Assembly (NCBI GenBank): GCA_026018925.1
Contig: JAKSZU010000003.1
Span: forward strand, 5,283,867-5,347,866
Direction of reading: 5' to 3'
DNA: 64,000 nt
DNA from: Tupaia tana
Taxonomy: Eukaryota > Chordata > Mammalia > Scandentia > Tupaiidae
Shown: positions 1-10,712 of the stretch, in pieces
Numbering within the stretch: the stretch's first letter is position 1
Layout of the letters: every line of letters starts with the position of its first letter
Program-made: the position numbers and the translations under genes
Notes under the pieces: model-generated
Database searches by the model: none
What the model was told of the DNA's origin: nothing
The model's input: the letters and a program-made list of their open reading frames with translations, nothing else

Positions 1-886
1 ACTCCCTGGCACATCTGGAGATAAAGGGACGGGATCCCTGTCTTCTGTGGAGGAGCACAGCCCAGGACAGGAGAGGGGGTGAGGAGGTCAGGAGCACAGC
101 CTCACGAGGGTGCTTCACTGGAGTTTCAGTCCTCAACGGGCGGGGAGGTTGGGGGACAGGAACTCGGAGATCACCGTCCTAGGAGATGTGGCTTGAAAAA
201 AAAAGGAACAGAGCTGATTGAGGGAGTAACCAGCTAAGGCGTTCTCGTAACTGCATCCTCGCCCCTGGCAGGTCCTGCCAGCCCTTGGGCAGAGGAAAAT
301 TACCAGCAGCTCAGGGACTCCCTTCGGGCGCTTGGCCGAGGAGGCCTATTTGTGCCAGCAGCCGCCCGACCGCACAGTAAGCCAGTGTCTGGTGTGTGGG
401 TTCTGCCTGTGCCCAGAGTGACACCAGGCGTCCAAGGGTCCCAGCTCAGGGCCGTGACCTTCCTGCAAGGTCACAAGTGGTTTCCCTGGAAGATTCCAGA
501 ACTGTCTCTACCCGCTTTCTTCCCTCCCGGGAGTTCCCCTGCAGGTTTTGCACACCCCCTTGGCCAGGAGCAGTTACCTCACAGCCCAGCCTCCCACCCC
601 ACTTAGGCCGTGCAGAGCCCTGGCTGACGGTTCTGCTGGCAACACCTTAGCCGGCAGGTGCGTGCTTCATTGGGGTCGTTAAAGCACAGAGCCCCGCCTC
701 ACGCAGGCTCTCACTCCCCATCGTAGGTGACAGTGGACTGTCCTCGGATCTATGGCACAGTCAGGGGAGCACCCAGCGAGCTCTACGGAAATGTGTGTGA
801 GAACGTGTTCACTGACCACAGTGCGTGCGAGAATACTCACATCACAAAGGGAGCTGGAGTTGGGAGAATGCGCACATACTGCACAT
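1..886. other. Intronic sequence, nothing recognised
   Basis: GC-rich single-copy-looking sequence. Short overlapping frames are present but show no domain, and I recognised no repeat family. Confidence 0.5.
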
Positions 887-1170
887 ACATGCTAACACAC
901 GGGCATGCTTACTCAAGGCCTACATACCTGCACACATACCTCCACATGCATACCTACAGCTGCATATACACATGGGTATGTGTGCAGCCGTGTAGGCCTC
1001 ATGTAGCCATGTATAAGTGTTACCACATACATGCTTACACACGTTTGATTGCACACACACAGACCTATACTGTGTAAGCATGTGTGTACATGTGTGTGCA
1101 TGTCGGCACATACATATCACATATAGCCATGTAAACATGTCTGCACATACATACATGCATATATACAGGT
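887..1170. repeat. TG/CA-rich degenerate simple-sequence tract
   Basis: Alternating purine-pyrimidine sequence built from CACATACATG, TGTGTGCATG and related words, without a fixed period. It looks like an old, interrupted (CA)n/(TACA)n microsatellite. A similar tract lies at 60424-60680. Confidence 0.75.
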
Positions 1171-1298
1171 CCGAAATGCTGCCTCCCTCTGGAGTACTAA
1201 GTTATAGCACCCCAGGGCAGGCAGCCCTGAGGACTCAGGCAACCCCACCTTGGCTGTCATCCACACCTGCATGATTATTCTATCTCAAAACAACTTTT

Positions 1299-1566
1299 GG
1301 ACCAGCAGTTGGTGTAATGGCTATGTTGCTGGACTCCCATATAGTCGACCATGGTTCAAGTCCTGGACCTGGAGGCTTAAACTCACGCCGGGTACGTGTG
1401 CATGTGTGCCCAAGATCCCGAGAGGAGAATGGAGGAGAAGGGATCGCAGCTTGGCCATCACCCCTGGGGGGTGATTTCTTGCTTTCTGTCTCTCTCTGTT
1501 TTTCTGGCAAATGTACGTGCCCTATAGCGAAAACCTCTCAAAATAAATAAATAAGTAAATAAAACG
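1299..1566 (+). mobile_element. tRNA-derived SINE, full length
   Basis: The head has an A-box-like word (TTGGTGTAATGG) and a B box (GGTTCAAGTCC). The conserved body (ATCCCGAGAGGAGAATGGAG) follows, then a CT-rich stretch, GCCCTATAGCGAAAACCTCT and an A/T tail. A perfect 10-bp target-site duplication, AACAACTTTT, flanks it at 1289-1298 and 1567-1576. Confidence 0.93.
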
Positions 1567-1576
1567 AACAACTTTT

Positions 1577-3291
1577 AAGTTAAATTTATTTGTTTATTTT
1601 TATGTTAAGATAGCTATTAAAATCATAGCGTTTTAACTGTTTAAAGTTAACAACTTACCATTCTGAACGTGCACACACAGTTGTGGTTGGACACAGCTCA
1701 CTCTCTCGGCAGTAACGTCCGGGTCTCAATAAGGGCCCTTGGGTAGGGTGAGACCTTCCTGTCACTTAAGTTTATTTTGAGAAGAGATCCCCTAAGACAA
1801 GCAGGAACAGTGGGCTTGGGCCTGGCACACTGTAGGCCGTAAACGTAAATGTCCGCCCTTGGAGCGGACGGCCTGTCTAGAGCCCCATAGTCACCTCACA
1901 TCCTACAGGTGGGAGCGCGCTCGGGCAGGTGGGCCAGCTTCTGAAACGTGGCCACCTGGGCGGGCTGTAGAGACATTTCTGTGTACTGAGTGGCCGCTCT
2001 TGCACACCCTTGCCAGCCTCTGATGTGCCCGCGTGCTCTTCTCTGCCCTGGGACCATCGCCTGGAAAGTCGGCCCCAGGATGGAGGAGGGGCCCCGGGCA
2101 GCAGACCCCAGACTGACTCCTGTTGGCTGCGAGAAGATGAGTGTGGGGGTCCTGCCACTGGGATTGGAAAAGACCCTGAAGTTTCAAGTGGCTCCTTCCC
2201 CCATCCTGGTGTCCTGGGAACTGCCTCACCCTCCGCCTCCCTCCCTTGGCGTTTTGGAGACCTGACAGGCGCCTGTCTCTGTATGGGAGGGGCTAAGACG
2301 ACACCCCGCCTTCCTTCAGTCGGCCCTGCCCTCCGGGAGCCCTGGTGGTGGGCCTTCCCAGCACCCCAGCGTAGCTCAGCCCTGCCCCCCACCCCAGACT
2401 TGAGCAGCTGCAGAATCTCCTGGAGGGCTGGGTCCCACCCCTTGAGTTTCTGGCTTCGTAGGTCTGAGGTGGGTCAGAATCTGCCTTTCTAGCAAGTTCT
2501 TGGGTTGGTGCTGATACTGCTCGCCCAGAGACCACCAAACACCACAGGCTCAGAGTGGAGAAGGAGGTGGGTCCTGCCACTGGTTCTGAGCGCTCATTCA
2601 CTCGGAATTCATTTTCTCCACTACGTTCGTTACTCACCTGCAAAGGTGGCGACTCAGGTCCTGGCCAAAGCAGGCATCAGATCAGAGGCTGGTCGGGAGG
2701 GGAGGGCCTCGATCCCAGCCAAGTGACGGGTGCATGGCGGCAGTGCTGCCAGGGTGAGTGCTAGTACAGCCGGGGAGGGGCAAGCGTCTATAACCTCCCG
2801 TGTGGGTCAGCCTGGCACCACCACTGGGCCCTCTGCCAGCTTTCACGTGCCCCTTCCACCTCTGGACACGGCCTCCGAGCTCGCCTGTGTCCTGTTTGTC
2901 TCTGCACAGTTTACACCGAGCTTCGTGGGTGACTGGGCACACACGCACTCATGTCCGGAAGCCTGGGGTGTCTGTAGGTACAGACCTGTGTGTTCACATG
3001 AATGTGACAGTGTTTGCCTGTGTGTGTGTGTGTGTGTGTGTACAAAAGTGCCAGGGCCTGGGAGGGCTCTGTGCAGTAAGCGCGTGAGTGAGCTTTTCCC
3101 ACCTCCGTCTCCTCCTGCCCTCCCGCACACGCTCCTCAGCTCCCCAAGCCCGGAGCATCTGCCCCACCCCAGGGTCAGCACCGTCACCCATGCCCCCACA
3201 GCGCAGGCTTCCCTCGGTGGCTAAGGGCCATACTCACAGCCCTGAACTGAAATCTCTGAGTAATACACGAGTTTGTGCATTCTAAGCACTG
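1577..3291. other. Intronic sequence with a (TG)n run
   Basis: An AT-rich segment of about 100 bases (1580-1680) could be an old L1 3' scrap but is too short to call. A (TG)n run lies at 3019-3041. The rest is GC-rich and unrecognised. Confidence 0.4.
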
Positions 3292-3516
3292 TGTATTTAA
3301 AAACATTACTACGGGACATGTACACTCGCGCACGATAGAAAGCGCCCCTAAGGGGCGTGGTCATGTCGCAGTCCCTTCTGCATCCCCCCTTCCCTTTGGA
3401 ATCTGGGCATGCAGGCACATGTACCTGCTTTGTTTTTCAAGCTGCCGGGTCTGGGATTCGAACCACACTGTCAGCGGTCTCCAGCCACCTTAACCACCAT
3501 ACCACCTGCTGGCTCC
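3292..3516 (-). mobile_element. tRNA-derived SINE, diverged, minus
   Basis: On the minus strand the B box reads GGTTCGAATCC (complement at about 3456-3466), with the A-box region at 3490-3510. The tail end is decayed. Confidence 0.8.
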
Positions 3517-4567
3517 ATGCTGTACATTCTTGAACTAGACTGGCAGAGAAGGCCCCTGAAACTGCAGGAGCGTGTACCATGAGCCTGAAGCAGGCCAGGT
3601 GGGGCTAGGGCCGCTGGGCCACGCCGGTGACTGGGGTACCCAGGGCTTACCTTCTGAGCTGTTCTGCACCTGGGGAGGACGTGTCCCTGCTGCAGCAAGC
3701 TGTCTGTGTGGTTCTGGGAGTGGGTGTGGCTACAGCACAGGCCTGTGGGGGCGGAGCCCATGGAAGGTGCAAGGCGAGGGCCTTCGCAGAGTGCGGGGCC
3801 AGCGGACCCCTCTCCTCACCTGCCCACGGTGGGGGAGGGGACCACAAAGGCAGCTGGGCTGTCCCTCCCTGGATTCCAGATGTGCAGGGCCCACCCTGCC
3901 CAGGACTCAGGGCCTGCCCGGTCTGGCTGCCCCTGTTGATAGTTTCGAAGGGGCTGGAAGGAGCCGACTCGCCCAGCAGTCAGTCTAGCCTCAGTCCATG
4001 TCTTCTCCAAGGCTCCTGATCATAACGTGCTACGGGTGGAAGCTCGGGAGACTGCTCCCAAACGCGGGGTGCTGAGAGCACCTCGTCTTCACGTGCTCCT
4101 GGTGATTGCTCAAGTGCCCCCCATGCCTCCCTCTCGAGCCTACCCCTAAATAGCCAAGAATCCTTGGGGTGCAGGGACAGCCTCCGGGGGAGCTGCCCTG
4201 CTCAGCCTCCTCTGCTGTGGCTTTCTGGGCCGCGTTATGTCACCCGAGAAAGCAGGTCCTGGTGTGTTGAGCTGGCTGGCCAGGTCCCTGCTGGGCTCTG
4301 TGGACGGCCCTCCTGGATGGAAGACGGGCCACTCCCCCTGCTCAGTGACACTGCAGGCGTGACTGTGTGGGGCTCAGCACCTGCAGGCCGCAGAGCTCTG
4401 GCTCGGAGCATGCGATCCCTGACTGGGACCTGGTCGTCCATGGCCGCCTTTCGCTGTTGGTTACCAAGGCCTTGGGCAGCATTTGACACCATCCTTCCCT
4501 GTTGAAGGAGTAAATCTTGTAGGGAGAGCTTGTAAACCACCAAAGAGGATTAAAATACAAGACTTGA
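3517..4567. other. Intronic sequence, nothing recognised
   Basis: GC-rich sequence without a recognisable repeat, exon or RNA. Confidence 0.4.
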
Positions 4568-4842
4568 GGGGCCCGTAGGTGGCATAGTGGTTAAGGTGCT
4601 GGGCACCCACATGGCCGACTGCAGTTCGATTACCAGACCCAGTGGCTTGAAACTCTCGCCAGCGCACATATGTTCATACCCAAAAATCCCAGGAGGAGAA
4701 TGGAGAAGAGATTGTGGTGTGGTGTGGTCACCCCCCGAGGGAGGTGATTTCTCACTTTCTATCTCTCTGTCTCTCTCTGTCTCTCTCTGGTCAGCGCATG
4801 TGCCCTATAGCAAATATCTCTCGAAAAAGAAAAAGGCTTGAG
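4568..4842 (+). mobile_element. tRNA-derived SINE, full length
   Basis: The head contains GGTGGCATAGTGGTTAAGG (A-box region) and GTTCGATTACC (degraded B box). The body with CCCAGGAGGAGAATGGAGAA, the CT-rich stretch and GCCCTATAGC follow, then an A-rich tail. Imperfect flanking repeats (ACTTGAG / GCTTGAG) are visible. Confidence 0.88.
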
Positions 4843-4979
4843 TAAGGCGTGGTGAAAGTGGGACTGCAGACCCACTGTGCTCCTAGGTACTGCGCACTGA
4901 GAGAAATAACAGGTTCACGGCGCTGTCCGGGTGGGGAACCGAGGCCCACAGAGGCCAGGTCAGGGCTGCAGGCAGGCTG

Positions 4980-5560
4980 CGGGCAGCCCCTGAGCGCCAC
5001 TCGGTCGAGAACCCCATCAGTCCGGTGCCAGGCCGCCCTGTGCCCATGCGTGCCGTCCGACTGCGTCCTTGTGCGGGGTGGTCTCTGTACTCGGCTCCTG
5101 AATGAGAGTTTTACTGCTCTCCTGATTTCTAGAGGAGAGATGGGCTTACTAGGTAGGCCGTGGCCCAGCGAGCGCCGGCTGGCAGCGACAGGCGCTGAGA
5201 GCACGGCGCGTTCCCTTCTGGAAGATTAGGAAATGGCCTGATTAACACGTCTGGCGGGGCGGGTCTGCAGGGCTGGCTGGGTGACCTCGCCTCGGCTACG
5301 TCAGGTGGGGCGCGTCCGGGGAACCTGTTTGCCCGAGACCAGGCTGCCAGCCTGAGGCCACGGGCAGGTGCAGGGGACTGACTGGACAGCAGCCGAGCCT
5401 GGCCCGGCCGCTGCGAGTCCACACCCGAGGGCCCTTGGGGAGGTTGTGCGATGCCGCGCCTGCCGCCCCGCCGGCCCCACTGACCCTGCCGGCTCGCCAA
5501 GGCAAGGGATCGGCCCCAGCACTCCCCTTCTGGCTCTAGTATGTTCCATCGTAGCTTCTA
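4980..5560. promoter_or_regulatory. CpG-dense segment, possible small CpG island
   Basis: CpG dinucleotides cluster here, about nine in the 90 bases from 5241, well above the neighbouring intron. No TATA box, exon or open transcript can be tied to it. It may be a promoter-like or enhancer-like element, or simply a GC-rich block. A MIR-like scrap (GAACCGAGGCCCACAGAGG) lies just before it at about 4937-4955. Confidence 0.3.
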
Positions 5561-6829
5561 GAAATAGAGGAGCCATGCAGAGGGGAACTCAGTCATGCTA
5601 TCTCCTTCTCCCCACCCTGCCCCTGGCCTGTGTGCCAGCCCTGCCCACGAGTCTCTCTTCTCTGGTCTCACTACCAGGAGAGACTTGCCCTGAGCCCTTA
5701 GCACCCCATCATGTGGGTTTCGCTGCAGGGAAGGGGGAACTCTTGGTTAGGTTTAGCTCCTCCCCGTCCCTCCCTCCAAGCCCAGAAGAGACTCCCCCTA
5801 CCCGGGAGACGGGCCCAGTGGGGTCTTCGGAGGCCGAGGGTGAAGAGAAATGGGCTGGAGACTGTTAGCCCCTGGTCACCCTTTGAAGGGTCAAAGAAGG
5901 CGCTGCACCAAAAGAAGGTGGGGAAAGAGCGCGTTCAGCAGTCGGAAGGTTCTGGATCTCCCTGCTCCCCCTGCTGTTTCTCTCCAGGCTTTACGACCGC
6001 CCCCTTTCCCAGCACAGCTCTGACCTCCAGCCTGACGTGGACCGTCTATACCAGCCGGACTGTGTTAATATGAACCCTCTCCCCGCCCGTCTCGCACCAC
6101 GGATGCCGCGGGAACTGGGCTGGGGTCCGCCTGAGGGGCGGCAGGAGTGGCGGGGCTCTGTGCCACGAGCCCTGTTCTTCGGCTCCCCTTCTTAGATTTA
6201 TGTCCCCCCAGGCTCCCAGATTGGCCCCTGCATGGAACTGAAGAAAGCACTTTCTCCTCTCGATGAGAAGCGCCAGGCTAGGCCACGTGCTGTCGCATGT
6301 AAGAATCAGGCGTGGGGAGGGCCGTGGGTCCCTCCACGCTCCCAGAGCTCACCTGGCTGTGGGTGCAGGCCACTCTCCGTGTGCCTGTCTCTCCTGCGTC
6401 CCTGCATGGTGATGTCGCCGACAGGACAAGTCCGGTCCTGCAGGGGCCGTATGGAGTTCCTCCAGGACCCCGGGCAGGGCTGAGCTGTGGTAACAGGTTA
6501 GATGGAGCCTAGACCGCGGCCAGCCTGCAGTCAGCGCCGGCTGTCAGGGCAGGGGCGTGGGGAGCTGCTCGAGCCCCGTGTGGAGGGGTCCGCTCTTCGT
6601 GCTCCCACCGCTGGGGCAACCCGAGATCTGAGTGGTCCAAGCCTCTGCTTGGTTCTGAGCCACTCCATCACAGATCCTAACCTCCAAGGCCAGAGAGCCT
6701 GCAGGGGTGGAGCCGGGCCCCACGAGGAGCTCCAGGCACAGGGGTGTGGCTGAGGGCCCTGCCCACCACACATTCCCCGTGCCCACTTGGGGCTGTGCCC
6801 AGGCAAACGCCAGGCCCAGCCGAGACAGC
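5561..6829. other. Intronic sequence, nothing recognised
   Basis: GC-rich intron, no repeat family identified. Confidence 0.4.
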
Positions 6830-6917
6830 CTTAAGAGTGTGTGTGGAGAGCCCAGCAGAACACTGAGCATCACCTCTATTTGCTGGAATGTAGACAGTCC
6901 AGGGTTGGAAGAGACCC
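6830..6917 (+). repeat. 88-bp inverted duplication, copy 1
   Basis: The sequence from CTTAAGAGTG to GGAAGAGACCC recurs as its reverse complement at 8713-8800 with four mismatches in 88. Three of the four mismatches are TG or CA here against CG in the other copy, the pattern expected from CpG decay. Similarity stops sharply at both ends. I do not recognise the family. Confidence 0.85.
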
Positions 6918-8221
6918 TTCACCCCAACCTCGGCAGGGGAAGGGGCTCCGTACGGGGAAGGAGAGCAGGCCTGGGCCCCAGGAGGTGAAGGAGCCAGTCT
7001 CTCCTTTCTTCTGGAGACGAGGCGCACAGGCGTGACCCTGGTTCTGCCGGCTGGAGCTCAGCGTCGGGGGAGATCAGGCGGGGGCCTCAGGCTGCTGGCT
7101 GGGGGAGACCTTCGCCCCTTCTTTTGCCTCTTAACCAAGGGCAGCCCTGGTGGCCCTCGGCGCTCCCAGCTGTGTGGTCAGACTGTGCTCACCCTCAGAC
7201 CGCAGCTGGAGGTGCAGTGAGGGGTCCCAACCTGCCTCTGCTCCCCAGAGCCCCACAGTCTTGTGGGGAGAAGTGACACAAAACGAAGATGAAATCAGGT
7301 GTAGGGGAGGAGGACTTGATGGGAGACAGAGCTTGTCACCCGGGAAGCCGTCGCTGAGGTTCGTGCTAACCAGATCCATGGCTTAGAAACGGCGGAGGGG
7401 GAGGGCGCGCCTCAGTGTGCCCGCTGAGTCCGCCAGTCTCCCAGCCAACCGGGTTTGCAAGCAGCCCGGGCTGGGGGCACGCTGGGCCCTGGAGCGATGC
7501 CTGGCGATTCTGCTCATCAGTTGCCCCCAGCACTTGTCTTGTGGTGCCCTCGCCCCAGCCGTACCCCACTCACCAGACGAGGCACTGGTGCACTGCTGGT
7601 GGGCCCCCCCACACACCCCCAGAGCGCACGCATGGCTGCCTCTCCCACCTTCACCGCCATGCACCTCCCAGCATCACCAGCCCTGGCTCGCAACCTGGCA
7701 GGAGCCTCTGACTAACACCTCTTGTATCCTAAACCAGCCCAGTGGAAGCGAGGGGCGGGGGTGGGCGGGGGTGAGTTTGCCCTGCAGCAGGTGACAGGGC
7801 GGGGCAGGACGCAGGACCCTGGTCACCTTCTCTGGCCTGGCTGTCCTCCCCTTATCTAGCAGCGATGGCGAGTTACAAATGCACCCAGTCGGGAGGTGCA
7901 GCAGCTCCAGACCGGGTCTGCTCAGCTGTGGCATTGCACACTGATTTCAGAAACTTGAACTCCCGGGCAGAAAGTGCTACGTAATTATAAGGTACCATGG
8001 CTGCTGTTATTGTGGCCGAAAGGAGCTGGAATTAAATTTATTTTAGCTTCCACGAGGGGGGTGGGGACAGCTAGATTTCGGGGTGTGCGTGTGGAGCTGC
8101 TTTCCACGTTCTGCAGCCCCGAGGGTGGCCCTCTTCCCGGCCGACTGGCGGAGCACCGAGACCGCGACGGCAGCCTCTCAGACGGGCAGAAGCGCCCCTG
8201 AAGCCTTCCTAAGGGCACTGG
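6918..8221. other. Intronic sequence with an AT-rich block
   Basis: Mostly GC-rich and unrecognised. The block at 7935-8060 is AT-rich and includes TAATTATAAGG and GGAATTAAATTTATTTTAGC. It stands out from its surroundings and could be a conserved non-coding element, but nothing in the sequence alone proves this. Confidence 0.35.
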
Positions 8222-8570
8222 TGATGGGTTGAATCGTCTCCCCCAGTTATGGCCAAGTCCTAACCCTCATGCTGGTCTGGAAAGCGGGTCCTTGAGGGCC
8301 TATTAGGAGTGAGGCAGGGCCCTGCTGCATATCGCTGGCGTCCTTAGGAAACAGGGACCCAGAGGCAAACTCGCACCCAGGGAGGCACCGTGCAAGGACG
8401 TGGGTGGAGACTGGGCGATGCAGCTGGGAGCCAAGGGGCGCCCGCGACCTCCGGCCCGGCTGCTAGGGGTGAGTCCTGGGACAGATTCTCCTGTGCAGTC
8501 TCAGAAGGGGCCGAGCCTGAGCACCTTGACCTTGGGTTCTGGCTTCCGGAGCGGGCAGGCAGTGGGTTTC
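8222..8570 (+). mobile_element. MaLR-type LTR remnant (MLT1-like)
   Basis: It starts like MLT1 LTRs with GGTTGAATCGTCTCCCCCAG and CCAAGTCCTAACCC, then continues through GGTGTCC-like, 'gatgcagctgggagccaagg' and 'gggacagattctcctgtgcag' segments to 'ccttgaccttgggttctggc'. These match the order of the family consensus as I recall it. The polyadenylation end is missing or decayed. Confidence 0.6.
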
Positions 8571-8712
8571 GTTGCTAGAAGTGTCCTGCCTTGTCTGTGT
8601 GCGCTGCCTCAGCAGCCCCCAGACCACCACGCCCAGGACGGAGAAGGGCCTGCACTGCGGACAGCCTGCTTCCGGGGGCTCAGGCCGTCTGGGCCTCAGG
8701 AAGCGCTTTCCA

Positions 8713-8800
8713 GGGTCTCTTCCAACCCTGGACTGTCTACGTTCCAGCAAATAGAGGTGATGCTCAGCGTTCTGCTGGTCTCTCCACACGCACTCTTAAG
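8713..8800 (-). repeat. 88-bp inverted duplication, copy 2
   Basis: Reverse complement of 6830-6917. This copy keeps three CpGs that are TG/CA in copy 1, so it is closer to the ancestral state or less methylated. Its left end extends a small palindrome, CCAGGGT...ACCCTGG (8711-8732), around an 8-base loop. Confidence 0.85.
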
Positions 8801-9924
8801 TGACAGCGTTTGACTGGAAAACTCTCCCCCCAGCGAGCACATGCATGATGCCCAGGGAAGTCCGGGGTCTCCTTGTGCCTGGGGGAACCGTGGCACACAG
8901 ACTCTGTAAGCTGCAACACGCATGCCGAGGCTGCGAACCTGTTGGCGATCCGGCTCTCGGGGCCCCAACCCTGTGTGTCCCCAGGGGCGAGGCTTGGTGT
9001 CCGCTGTTTGAGTGTTCAGCAGTGAGTTCGTAGAATGTAACTGCCTCGAATAATAAGAATCTTTGTACTCGGTTAATCAGAAAGACGGGCTCAGGTGGCC
9101 TCCTTAGCGCGTGTCCTCAGTTTAAGACCGCTCTCGTGGCCTTACCCCCCCAAATCTGTGACTTGAATCGGCCCCTTCTTTGAATGTGACCTCACTATTT
9201 CACGCCTTGTTGGTGCCAGTGGGCGTAAACCCATTCTTCCCAAACTCTGCCAGCCGGTGTTGGAGTATCCCTCTGCCACCACCCACCTGCTGCTATTTTG
9301 TTCTTCTTTCTGTTGTTCTAACCCCAGAAGTTGGCACCAGGTGAACACTCACAGTCTTGCTTGGTCACTTGTGGCATAATTGCTGCTCTGCTGTCCCTGT
9401 GCCCGGTCCCTGCCATGTGCCAGGTCTTCTCAGCAGTGAAGGCAGAGGTGCAGTCAGGCAGAATACGGGGTCCCTTGGGCTTACTGCAGGGCAGGGGTTT
9501 GCTCTCTGTGGAGTGCGTGTACCATGGACACCCCCTGGACATTCCTGTCCCCAGCCCCTTCTAGGGAAGGCATGGCAAGGTGGCCTTTTCCTCCTTGAGG
9601 ACTGACTTCTTACTCCAGTGGCGTCTGCGGCACCCCTTCCCCACCCTCCCGTCCCTGCAGAGTCTGCTGATCCCAGGGAGGCTTGCTTCTCCAAACTGCT
9701 CCCCCGTGGAGAGGCTCAGAGAGTCAGAGGAGCTGGGCTAGGGCGGGGATGGCCACAGAACCAGGCACCGGGCCTCACGTGGGACCGACGGAGCCGTGGC
9801 AGTCAGGGGGTCATCCCTGCTTCCAAGGCGGTCAGCGTCCACGGAGCTTCTTCCGGCCCTCACCCCGCTGCAGCCCTCCTGGGGACCTGCCCGCTTCTGC
9901 CGTCTCCACCCTCCTGACTCCAGC
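8801..9924. other. Intronic sequence, nothing recognised
   Basis: The part at 9030-9330 is less GC-rich and may be an old decayed repeat, but I cannot assign it. Confidence 0.35.
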
Positions 9925-10140
9925 CCACCCGCCACATGGCAGCCCGAGTAGCTTTAAAATTCGTAACCAAATTCTGCCTTTCTCCTGTGGTTAACGCCTT
10001 CCCGTCAGACATCACAAGTCCTGCCTCAGGGCCCTTCCTCTACTCTTCTCTCCGCCGGGAGTGTTCCGCCCGCTGGCTTTCTAGTGGTCACTCGGGTCCA
10101 GCTCGCAAGTCTCCTCAGAGGGGCCTTCCCCAACCACCTG
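9925..10140 (+). mobile_element. L2 LINE 3' fragment
   Basis: It contains the characteristic L2 3' order: 'tgcctcagggcccttcc', 'gggagtgttccgcccgctgg' and 'ctcctcagaggggccttccc', followed by 'caaccacctgctgg'. It is diverged but collinear with the L2 3' consensus as I recall it. Confidence 0.65.
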
Positions 10141-10599
10141 CTGGAAAGATCCCTGCCCCCCTCGGTTACGGTGGTCACGGAAACACCTGGCACTGGGCGA
10201 TTTATCAAGAGCAGAGGAGCATGTGGCTCGCCAGAGAGTCTGAAGGTGTGGGGCGCAGCTGGGGCCAGCCTCACAACGTGGCCGGTGCACGCCCAGAGAG
10301 ACCTGGGGGGCCTTCCTTTAATAACAGCGCGCTCTGGCGGGAGCTAACCTGTGCTCACAAGGGCTCGCGGGCGCTCAGTCTCCCAGCAGCCTGATCCACC
10401 CTGTGGGCCGTGTGCCTGCAGTCCAAGCACCTCCCGCAGGCCTCGCCCCCTCCCAGCGCCATCACAGGGGCGACATTGCAAGCGGGAGCGTTGGGGAACA
10501 CACCATCTGTGCTCCGGCACGCCCCGCGTACTGTAGGTCTCACGCAGTGCTCATCGAGCCGAAATCAGCTTCTAGCTCCATCACAAGCCTCGCTGCTCT

Positions 10600-10712
10600 C
10601 AGGTCGGCTTCGTGAAGGACGGCCTGTCTGCCTCGCTGTCACGGTGTCCTCCCTGCCTGGAACACTGTAGGTGTTCAGTGAAATTTCTCTGCGTGAGTAC
10701 GTGAGTGACTTT
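10600..10712 (+). mobile_element. L2 LINE terminal fragment
   Basis: Reads 'ggcctgtctgcctcgctgtc', 'ctgcctggaacactgtaggt' and 'gtgttcagtgaaatttctct', the equivalent of the end of L2 (one-off 'cctggcacatagtaggtgctcaataaat'). It may be the terminus of the same element as 9925-10140. Confidence 0.5.
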
